Assembly (NCBI RefSeq): GCF_000002995.4
Contig: NW_025062479.1
Span: 774,001 to 838,000, forward strand
DNA from: Brugia malayi
Taxonomy: Eukaryota; Nematoda; Chromadorea; Rhabditida; Onchocercidae
Direction of reading: 5' to 3'
DNA: 64,000 nt
Shown here: positions 54,183-64,000 of the stretch, one piece after another
Position numbering within the stretch: position 1 is the stretch's first letter
Layout of the letters: each line of letters opens with the position of its first letter
The notes under the pieces: generated by a model
Databases searched by the model: none
Seen by the model: only the letters and a program-made list of their open reading frames with translations
Told to the model about the DNA's origin: nothing
Made by a program: the position numbers and the translations under genes

Positions 54183-55497
54183 GTCACTTTCTACCACCAT
54201 TATAATCTGTGAATAGTAGACATCGCCTCTCATCAATGTTTTCCAACAGTTCTGTCTGTGCTTTAAAGTTTGAGATTGAAACACATCATTAAATTGTAAT
54301 AAAGTAACTGCCAAATGTTTCATACGCAGGAATGTACGCACACGTACTCTTATCCTAGTTTAAGTACGACATTGGAACTCTGCTGTCTGATCTTTAATTG
54401 CTAAAGGTTTTTCAAATTCCTTCGATTGCTGCAGGTCCAACTCAAGCTACAGTTCTGCGAAATTCGGCCCGGATTTTTTGCCACATCTTTCACATGTAAG
54501 ATCAAGCTTCATGTTCCCCCGGCCTCATTATTTGGGCAGTAGTATATTAGTTTTTTGAAGAAATGGATGCATCCATATAATTTTAATGATCATTAGCGTC
54601 GAGGATGAGACGGTAGAAGTAAATTTGGAATAGTTGGAATTGAATGATTGGGATATATACTCTGTCACTGCACGGACTTCTTTTATAGTGAATCTAATTT
54701 AATTTTTCAAATTTCGTTGCAACTGAAGTCTTAGGGTGTTACAACCCTTAATGAATAACAAAATATTAAATCAGAAGTAATAGTGCAAAGGATATTGCAG
54801 CATGAAGCCGTCTTCATAGCAGCATTTGGGAGACTATTCTAGAAACAATTTGTGTAAGTGAAGGAGCATGAGGAAATTAGAAATTTCCTGGGATCCTAGT
54901 TCCGTCTCGACATTTTCATTCTTAGAAAAAATCAGAACATAGAATATTTTACAAATCCAGAGTTTTTTTAAAAAAAAATCGCATCCAAAACAAGATTTCT
55001 TCGACTGGGCTACAACACTGAACTCTAAAGTCCGTAAATTTCTAGCCATGCTAAAATGAAGGCAAAAACAAAAGAAAGTCCAAAACAAATTTTTAACAGT
55101 GGTCGATATCTAAATTAACAATGACCTTAAATATCGGGCTATCCAGTTAAGATTAATTTTAGCAAAATCTAACTGTGACTTTTATGTTGCAAAATATCAA
55201 GACATCAATAAAAATGAAATTGTTGTCCATCCAGTTCAAACCTTGCATATTTGGTTTTAAATAGATGACATGAAACAGATCTGACTATTGTGTGAACATA
55301 TATATCAGAATTAAATGAAGCTCATTTTTGTGCAACAAAAACAATTGAAATGATAAAAAAAAAATCTGAAAAATATAAACAACAAGTGATAGGAGGTAGG
55401 AGGTATAAGCAGCAAAAAAGAAAAAATTTCCAAATCGATGTAAACAGTAAGGAACAAAAGCTTACAGTATTCAATTTAATAACAAGCGCACTACATA

Positions 55498-58400
55498 TCA
55501 ACCTAGAGCACTTGGTCCAAATTTATACACTAACTTCTTCGGATACAGCCCTGTTTTCGGTACTGGTACTAATATCCGCTTTTCATAATATGTCCTGGAA
55601 ACAAAACTGTATATTTTGTTAATATGCTGTATCACTCCAATAAGTGCTCACAATTTAAAATATCCTGTTGTTAATTAAGTATGAAATCATTGTGAAAAAG
55701 TCCTAATACTTTTATAGCTTAATAAGTGAAACAGTCTTCCAAAATCTCATGATTTCTATTAACTAATAAATTTCACCTCATAGCTCGACTGAGTTTTTCA
55801 TAAGTCATTTTCTGATTGTTTTTCCGTTCACCCCAAAGTTGTGCCAATTTTTCCGATTCAACAATTCGAAAAACGCCTTCTGCTGGGTCTTCCCATCTAT
55901 AAATCAATCAAAAATTCATTTTTTTAAATTATATCGTATTTTCTTGTTGCCAATTTTCCTTCCAACTTTTTTTCCTTTATCTCCAGAAATTCTTTCTCTT
56001 TTATTTAATCTGAATTTACCTGTATCAACTCCCGATTTCCATCATCAGTTTACTTTTGATGTGTCCGATAAATCCTATCACTTGTACGTAAGAAGCTTAC
56101 CAAATATATATAGAAATGTTATCTACATGTTCGTATGATAACGATATTATGAATAATTTATAACAATACTTTCAAAAAAATTCATGAAATGAAAAAAGGC
56201 ATAAAATGCTTACCGTACAACACTTGGGCAAGTACTGGGATCTTTCAAAGCGTCACGTATAAATTCCCATAATTTGTTCCCTTTGGTGTGTTGTGAGTGC
56301 TTCCTTGGTCTTCCATCCTTATTTTTTCGGACTTTGCAATATGTCGGTCGTAACATGAAAGTTTCATCGGATCCAACTAAAAACTGCATTTAATATCGAG
56401 GAATGCAAAACGTCTTTACAAATTATTATTTAAGGATTTTCTTGCTTTTTTCATATCAATTTTAACCTGTTATATCAACGCTTCAGCACCAAAGCTGCCA
56501 TACCAAAAAAAAAAAAAAAACATAATTGTTCCCTCTAGATATTACTTTGAAGATTTATTCGAATAACCTCTGCCTATACGTTTACCATTCATTTGAGTAC
56601 ATATCCTTACTAAATTCCGTTGCTATTCAAAGGTTTATTGTTTCCAATAATGCAACTCTGTTTTTTTCACTGTCTTTTTAACTTTCATATAACTATCGTT
56701 CATCATGTTATAACTGAAATTTTATGATAATGCATTACTCAATATTTCCAAGTATTGAACATCAACATCTGTAATGAGAAATGTTAACTACTAACTAGGT
56801 GAATTGAAATTGAAGGTACCAGCGACATCACTGCCGACTTGAGATAATGTATCTAAAGGTTGCATGCTTGATGAACTGATCGGGTTACTATCAGGCATCA
56901 GAAGTGAAGATAAAGTACTTGTATTGGGGGACAGTCCACTACTGATGCAGGAAAGTCTGAAATATTATATATCAAGCATTAAAATCGGTTTCATTGAAAT
57001 TTATTAAATTCAAAAAATCACTGGAAATTACATATTCTCTCTCTTCCCTTCGGACAACAAATAAAACAATCCTGATATAAATTTAACTTTTAACTTATAA
57101 CAATCAACTTCAAACAACCAACAGGAAATAAATAACAAGTCAAAAACCTAATGTCATCCGGTACTCGACATGTACTTGCTTTTTCTGGTAATTTATAAAC
57201 ACATTCATCAGCTAATCTTTCTTCTGAAATCAATTATTGGTATTAATAACCAGTAAATTTTAATAAATATACGTTCGAAATATATTTTCGAGTAAAAATT
57301 TAATAATAGAGAAAATTAGAACTTTATGAAAGTAGCAAATAATGGATCTGATAAATGGAAAATATATAACATTGCTCCCATTTAATTTTAAAATCAAAAA
57401 ATACTAATTAATATCAAATTTCATCTGCTGATGAAATTTAAAGTATTGCATCAAATGAAGAAATACAATACAATTGAAATACAAACCTATCAATAATTTC
57501 CTGAATTCAGCATATAATAATGAGCCATATACGGCATCACGTTGTTTGAAATCGATTTCACGCATTTGAATCAACATCATACCAGTACAGTTTGCAAATT
57601 TTTGCATTTCTAAATCTTCAAATGGAATACCATTCTGTCTAGCAACATGTAATAACCATGCAATAACATCACCCATAGTCCATTCCTAAAATAAATCATG
57701 ATTATTATCCATTTTTTCCTTTTCTTTCCTTTCTCAACACCTTTTTTCCCTATACTTTTTTTACATTTCCTTTAATTCATTCGAAAATAATTTTGTCATT
57801 CTCTTTTTTTTTTTCTCTCTCCCTTTCTCTTTCTCTCTCCTTTCTTTCCTTTACTTAACTAGAAATAATCATACTTAAGGATGTCGTTAAATAATAAGAC
57901 AAATAGAAAGAGCAAATGTACTTCAAAACGAAAACATTTCTTCTTCTCTGTTGAATATTAGTTAATATTCATATTATTCGTTCTCTTTTTCCTCTTTCTT
58001 TTTCTCTCTTTTCCCTTAGTTCTTTTTCGTTCTCTCTTTTTTTTTTTTTTTTGTTAACGTTTTGCCTATCACAAATATTATTTTTTTTTTTTTAAAAAAG
58101 AAGCATATTTACTTCTAATAAACAAGACAAGGCATAATTTTCTCTTGCTTTCATTTTTTTTTTTTCATCATTATAATTAAACGATGATAAATTTACGCAA
58201 TAAAAGTAATTATCATTTAATTGATTTTTTTTTTCTCTTTTTTGGCATATATTATAATGTGTGAAGAGAAGAAGATTTTAGCCGATTATCTTAATTTAAA
58301 TAAAATAGACTATTACATTTCCTTTAAGTTATTCGAAAATAACATATATTATTTTTTGGCATCCATATATTACTTTTGCTTTCGAAGTATTTACATAGTT

Positions 58401-60278
58401 TAAAAAAAAATGAAAAAGTGATAATAATTTCACTACCGTATTATTTCTTCAATTTTCAATTACTCAAATAAAAAAGTTTATTTTCGACTTTCAGTCATAC
58501 AAATAATTAATTTATTTAGAAAAACAGTAGTATAAAATATTTTCACCTGTGGTTCTTTAGAAAGAAATCGTGTTAGATCGACACGTTCATTGTTCGGTAT
58601 TGGCTTAAACTGTGTAGCTGCTGGATTCATATGCGTCCGTAATATTTCACCACCAAAGTGATCAAATAGCGCCGGTAAGCACATCAGCGACGGATTAAAC
58701 GCCGCCGCTGCAATCGGCGCTACAGGACTTATTGCAGTATGCTTCTCTGCTATACAAGCCTGCAATTATATTTGATTCTCTTTATTAATGATAATATGAA
58801 AAGGATTATTGCATATTATTTATCCATTTTCAAAAATCCCTCTTAAATATATTGCAAGGAAAAAATATAGCAAGAAAAAAAAAAACAGCATATTATTTCC
58901 AGTAAACATTTTACCATTAACTTTTTGCATTTAATATCCCAGTTGTTTCGAAGAGAAAATATAGATGAAATCTTCTCGTCCCCTCGTTTCGAAGAGAAAA
59001 TACAGATGAAATAGCTTAGCGCTACACGCCATTTGTCAATATTGGTCATCAACGGTAAATAAAATGTTAAAAGTATGATTCATGAGGTGCCAGGAAAGTC
59101 TTTTTTTTTTTTTTTTTTTCACTCTTCTTTAAATAAATAAACAAATACATAAAAGGTTAATTGAAGCAGGGAAATATATGAACGAGTAAATAAAAAGTTA
59201 AGAATGAATAAAAATGAAAAAACGCTGCATTTGGATCAAAGAATTGCCATCAAATTTGCAATCTATTTGAAGTAACACAAACTGCTATCGTATTTGCATT
59301 CAATCGTTCTCAGTTACAAATTTTATAACAGTTTTTATCATGATGCGAAACGCCAGTTTTACGTAAGCCATAGTGTATGTGTGCAAAATGTTTTGTTTAT
59401 CTCTTGCAGAAAAAAAAAAAAAAAACAACAGGTTTCCTCGTTCTTCGATGTTAAGAGAAAAACTATAAATTCATACTAAAATAGGCTGAATGGTTGCAGT
59501 AAAATAGAAAAAAGAAAAATTTCAAATTCTCACAAACAATCTTTGACAGTCGTTGCCATCTATTATTATTATTTTATTATTAGTTGAACTGTAAATGAAT
59601 AATGTAACTCATCAGTGAAATATCTTATGTAAACAGATTTCATTATCATTATCTAAATCAATGTTTTTCATGATTTATTTATATTCCACTATATCCTTGT
59701 CGTCAGTACTTCTCATCCAACAATATTCGATTAGTAATATATTTCATAACAATATAATCTGTACATTTCTTTTTATACCTTTATGCTTTTGCCATATGAA
59801 ACTACTGCAACTAAACAACAACAAAAAAAAAAAAAAAAAAAAAAAAAAAATGATGCACTTATTATTTGGATGTTTATACGTTATACATATATAAGGTACG
59901 TAAATGGAGAAATGAACAGATTGCGGTAATTTAATGAAGTGTGTCAATGATAGATGATAATGTAAACGAAGTGATGAATGGTAATTAATTACCGAAAGGA
60001 AAAACAAAGAGACGAAATGAAAATGAAAGAAATATATTTGTATATGGATAGATTGATAATATCAGTACCTGTTGTTGTGAATCGTTTGCTGGTAAATAAT
60101 CGGTTCTCGTCTGGGGACACGGTAAATGCACCGATGGATAGATGAATGCGGGGTTAAACTGGTTAGCGTGAGAGGTAATGTCAGTATGTTGAGATGAAAT
60201 AGGTATTGGTCGTGGAATATGTACAGAAAATGCGCTAGAATGCGTCGTATTCGATGATGGATCAATTGCGACTTCTCT
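55498..60278 (-). CDS. ETS-family transcription factor with Pointed domain and AT-hook (5' end unresolved)
   Basis: Eight exons join in phase to at least 412 residues: 60069-60278, 58547-58759, 57487-57685, 57148-57223, 56796-56956, 56214-56376, 55777-55896, 55498-55594. A Pointed (PNT/SAM) domain lies at about residues 140-207 ([20 protein letters not shown], then [25 protein letters not shown]). A Ser-rich linker follows, then an AT-hook-like GRPRK. The ETS DNA-binding domain has [53 protein letters not shown] and [13 protein letters not shown], ending at the stop. The ETS part is closest, from memory, to the ESE group (ELF3/EHF). The two recognition-helix Arg (LSRAMR) are kept. The first visible exon has no ATG and an in-frame stop just upstream at about 60285, so the start lies in an unseen exon. 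Confidence 0.9.
58945..59012. repeat. Short tandem duplication, 41-bp period
   Basis: The 27-bp block GTTTCGAAGAGAAAATAtAG… occurs at 58945-58971 and again at 58986-59012 with one difference. It lies in an intron of the ETS gene. Confidence 0.85.
59823..59850. repeat. Poly(A) tract, 28 nt
   Basis: Uninterrupted A run in an intron of the ETS gene. Confidence 0.9.
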
Positions 60279-61067
60279 CAATCGTTATTTAGCAGAGTAC
60301 AAGAAGAGCAGCAGATGACAGTCTAACCGATCAGTGGTTGACAGCAAAATAGTTGATTATTCGATGCTTTAAAAAAAAACAAAGTTGCAAATTATAGCTT
60401 TTATGAATATCATGTATGTCTATGACATTTATGTGTTTACATTGGCTATATAAGTTGATAAAATCAAAAATAATATGGTAAGGTAATAAATATCAGTTAT
60501 TACGACATTCCTTTCTGCTTTTGTAAATTTCAGTTATCCATAAACCATCATTTCTTTTCTTTTTCCAGGTTTCTTCCTGAAATGATTCCTTATTTTTTTT
60601 GCCTCAAAAGAAAAACAATGTATTACATTCGAATAGCTCCATTTTTAGGTAATGGTGACGATCGGAAAGTACAAATTGAGAGAAACTGACAAGTGGAACG
60701 ATGAAATTTTCTACAATGAAAAACATTTTTTCATTTTCTTGCTTTCTTCTTTTGTTTGTTTTGTCTTCTATTCACCTAAATTTTCTATCACTGAATAACA
60801 TTCCTGGTAACGTTTTATTTCTTATTGATCAAAAATTTGAATATTTTCTAATTTAAAGTTTTTGCTAGCACTTTTTGAATCGCAACTATCGTAAAGTATA
60901 AAAATAAAATAAATACAAACACAGTGGAAATAATATTAATAAATTATGAAAGATTAATTATATCGTATCATTTAGCTATTTGTGTTTGTCAACAAATAAT
61001 GAGGAAATATCGAAAGGATTACTTAAAATATACCATCTAATTTTTTACAATAAATATATACATACAC

Positions 61068-61127
61068 ATACATGGACATACACACACACAAACATACACA
61101 GAGAGAGAAAGAGAGAGAGAGAGAGAT
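61068..61127. repeat. Compound (AC)n-(GA)n microsatellite
   Basis: An ACAT/AC-rich stretch runs directly into GAGAGA repeats. Confidence 0.85.
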
Positions 61128-63363
61128 GTATAAATAATTGTGTATATATCACAGTACAAATTTTGATTGATAATCTTAGGGTTGGATTTTAATGAGAGGA
61201 GAAGATAAGTAGCATTATGACAGTTCTAGGAGTGAATCCGAAGGTCAATGAGGAATAAATGGAGAAAATAAGCTAACTAAGCTAATAATTCCAATAAAAA
61301 CAACAACTGCCTAACATTTTCACTCCTTTCAGGGCATAAAAGTGTCGATTGCGACGACTAGTGCAATCACATATCTGTCAGATAATATTGAAAAAAGAGA
61401 GAATGAGAAAGAGATGTGGATGAAGAAGAGGGAGAAAGAAGAGGAAGAAAAACTATTTAATGAATGGAAAGGTTCATCGTCCCGTTTCAAATCCAAATTA
61501 ATAAATTCTTCTTCAATAATAATAGTTTTATAATTTAATAATTAATGATTAATAATTAATAATAATACATAATAATAGTATTATTTATTATTATTATTAT
61601 TACTCTATTCTCATTATTATTAATATTATTTATTACTGTCATTGTTGTTATTTTATCATTATCATTATTGCAATAAGGTATTTTACTTTTACATAGTTGT
61701 TGCTATTACCATGCAGTATCATACATTATATTTATCCTAATGCATCACCTATCAGTGTTAGCTAGGATTTTATGAAATTCAAATTTATAAAATCTTGAAT
61801 TAAATGAAAATATTGCGCAGTAAACGAGATAATTCGACGGGCTAAATATACATATGCAAAATCAATTTATCAATCAAAAGTTTGAATGGTTTTAAATTTA
61901 AACAAACTATACGAAAAGTAATGAAGTGGAAGATGAACAGAGAGTGAGGGTAGGGGTACAAACGGTGAGGAGATAAATACAATCTTATGTTTTGGATCCG
62001 TTAAGCTGATAATTACCCAAAATCAATCAAATAAAATGAAAAAGTAAGACAAAAGCAACAATGAATGCCAACAGAGATGGCTCATAAAAAATGTTTGACA
62101 AGCATTGACAGGGTAAAAGGGTACGAGAGTTATTGTACTTCAACTACATATAAATCACATGTACTTACCCCTACCTTAACAATGATTCAAACAGCTGCAA
62201 AATAACGAGAAACAATTTCGAGTACTTTTTTTTTTATTATTTCGAGTATTTTTTTTTTCTCCCTCCTAACATCGAGCCTGCAATTATCAATTTGTTGTCA
62301 AAAAAAAACGAGAACTAATGAAACTACGAGCTTCTTATATGTGGGAAATATAAATTTCTCCTATAAATTCTGTTGTAGATATTCTTGAGAATCTGTCCAA
62401 CTGGAAACTTGTTGAAAAGCATAATGCAATACCTAATCTTTTGAAGCATAGAAAAATAACAACATGCACCACTTCCAAAACATTTCAAATGTAAAGGATA
62501 ATTGAGAAAAAAAAAAAAAAAAAGAAAAAACAAGGAAGAGAGAATAGAGAGATATTTACTGCTTTAAATTAGCAAGAATAGAATTTTCAAGCTCCAAAGG
62601 ATTCGTCCTTTGGAATGAACTCTTCTAAATATTATTTCCTATTTTCCTTGTTCCACTTTTTCTTTTTTTTCCCTTTTTTTTTTTTATCCAACAGTGACTT
62701 CATTTCTTACTCAAGAAAGTACGACACATTATTTTTTTTTTTCCCTTAATCACTTAAAGATTAAAAAAAAGAAAAAAAAAAGTTCCTCTGATTACATTTC
62801 GGAAAATTTTTGAAATTAATCACAGAGATGAAAGAAAGATGATCCAATCCTTACTGTCAAAATGATTATCCATTTTGTTCAAATGCTATTTTTGTATGAA
62901 CTAAATGATCATTCTCCAAATGCCGCCACCAAAAATAGAACAAATATCTCCTTTCTCTTTTTTTTTTCACCGCCTTTTCATCCCATTACCATATTATAGA
63001 TCATAAAAGATTAAGATTTATCCTACTCCTCTCTAACAGATAATTCTCGGGTTTTTGTTGCAAAATTTTATAAGCCAAATAATATGTATATATATATATA
63101 TTTTATTGAAATGTACGACAGGAAGAATATAGGAATACAAAAGTAATGTAGTGATGGGACAGGAAAAAGTTTGAATGATTGAATGAAGAAGCAAAACAGA
63201 AAGGATGAAAGAGAAAAAACATTGGAATGAATGGAAACGGAAAGAGGTGACGAAGACAAATGTCAATTTTGCTGAACTGTTTTCGTTTTCCTTTTCTTGT
63301 AAATTTCAAATGGATATTTTCATATGCGTGTACACATGTCCTCTTTCTCCCTCCCTCTACATA

Positions 63364-63446
63364 TATATTTATGTGTGTGTGTACGTGTATGTATGTATGT
63401 ATATGTATGTGTGTGTATGTGGCTGTGGATACACGTATGTACGTAC
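63364..63446. repeat. (GT)n/(GTAT)n microsatellite
   Basis: Mixed GTGT, GTAT and ACGT units; several overlapping frames on the plus strand (Cys/Val/Tyr-rich) are only translations of this repeat. Confidence 0.88.
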
Positions 63447-63599
63447 GTATACATTAAAATGATATTTTTGGGAAAAAAAAAGCAGAAATTAAAAAGAATA
63501 GTTGAAGCATTTTACATTTTAGAAAGGGCAACGATCAATGTTGAATTGAGAAAATAAAATCCAAAAAGAAAAAAAAAAAACTACCCTATAACTAATGAT

Positions 63600-63693
63600 T
63601 ACTACTACTATTACCATCATCATCATTGCCATCACTATTATCATCATCATCATTATTATTATTATCAGTAGCAGCAGCAGCAGCAGCAGCACG
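63600..63693. repeat. Trinucleotide repeat block (ATC/ATT then AGC)n
   Basis: Runs of ATC and ATT triplets followed by seven AGC triplets ending near 63690. Confidence 0.9.
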
Positions 63694-63880
63694 ATCACTA
63701 CCACATAACCAATCAAGGATTTCAATTCTCTGGTTCTAACTACTTTACCCTACCCGTCTCCATTTTCTACCACCTTTTCCCCTCCGATCATTTTCATTCC
63801 CCTCCCCTTACCTTCTTTAAGCAAACAATCTGCTTCTCCCTCTCTACCACCTCCCTATCATCATATCTACTTTTCAATAG

Positions 63881-64000
63881 AGATACTTCGACCGGTTCCG
63901 GAATGCATCATCAATTGCTAGAAATGGTTGCTTCCCGACTTTATTCGGATAGTTTATTTCTCCGACAATTCTACCATTCACATTTTGCAATCATTTTCAT
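63881..64000 (+). CDS. Possible partial exon at the right edge
   Basis: After an acceptor-like CTACTTTTCAATAG the frame stays open to the end of the window (about 40 codons, containing MHHQLLEMVASRLYSDSLFL). The sequence is less AT-rich than what precedes it. I recognise no family, and the call rests on composition, the acceptor and an open frame only. Confidence 0.25.

Larger units (their letters stand above)
52559..55497. other. Intergenic between DRAM homologue and ETS gene (convergent)
   Basis: About 2.9 kb between two convergent genes. Contains the duplicated 145-bp element. A 72-codon frame at 53017-53235 has no recognised match. No other gene seen. Confidence 0.5.
60279..63880. other. 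Upstream region of the ETS gene, simple-repeat rich
   Basis: About 3.6 kb without a supported exon. It should contain the missing first exon of the ETS gene unless that lies outside the window. Holds AC, AG, AT, GTAT and trinucleotide repeats and AT-rich spacer. Confidence 0.45.

Noticed and set aside
63033..63557. Several overlapping frames at the right end, Cys/Val/Tyr-rich or Ser/Phe-rich
   Set aside because: They are translations of GTAT/GT repeats and T-rich DNA on both strands.
63657..63692. AGC triplet run as a possible polyglutamine/polyserine coding exon
   Set aside because: No supported exon surrounds it; flanking triplets are ATT/ATC repeats, so a microsatellite is the simpler reading.

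Overview
The window looks like a piece of a nematode nuclear genome, most likely a parasitic clade III (filarial-type) worm. It is strongly AT-rich and full of poly(A)/poly(T) tracts and microsatellites. Its genes are split into many exons of about 50-260 bp by short GT-AG introns. Several start codons sit 1-5 nt behind a consensus splice acceptor, as expected for spliced-leader trans-splicing. Some proteins are of nematode type (HSP-25-like small heat shock protein, a secreted EGF-ShKT-nitrobindin-like protein). I cannot name the species.

Layout. 0.3-10.6 kb (-): TARBP1-like tRNA 2'-O-methyltransferase. 11.95-12.46 kb (-): mitoribosomal protein S18C. 13.0-15.4 kb (-): splicing factor RBM22, fully resolved in 10 exons. 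17.0-19.0 kb (+): KCTD5/insomniac-type BTB protein. 22.0-23.4 kb (+): PAF acetylhydrolase IB catalytic-subunit homologue that has lost its nucleophile. 24.45-25.67 kb (+): mitoribosomal protein L41. 26.3-29.1 kb (-): HSP-25-like small heat shock protein. 29.2-38.0 kb: nearly gene-free AT-rich DNA with simple repeats. 38.0-41.7 kb (-): secreted EGF-ShKT-THAP4/nitrobindin-like protein. 44.7-48.5 kb (-): ATG13. 49.6-52.6 kb (+): DRAM/TMEM150-family membrane protein, divergent from ATG13. 53.7-54.2 kb: a 145-bp element present twice. 55.5-60.3 kb (-): ETS transcription factor with Pointed and AT-hook motifs. 60.3-64.0 kb: simple repeats and a possible partial exon at the right edge.

Functional links. 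RBM22, S18C and TARBP1 are collinear and could form an operon. ATG13 and the DRAM homologue, both tied to autophagy, are head-to-head about 1.2 kb apart. Exon models were joined by hand from splice consensus, reading phase and recalled family sequence; no alignment or search was run. Most genes close perfectly in phase. Exceptions are parts of TARBP1, the 3' end of the KCTD5 homologue, one intron of the PAF-AH homologue, and the 5' end of the ETS gene.
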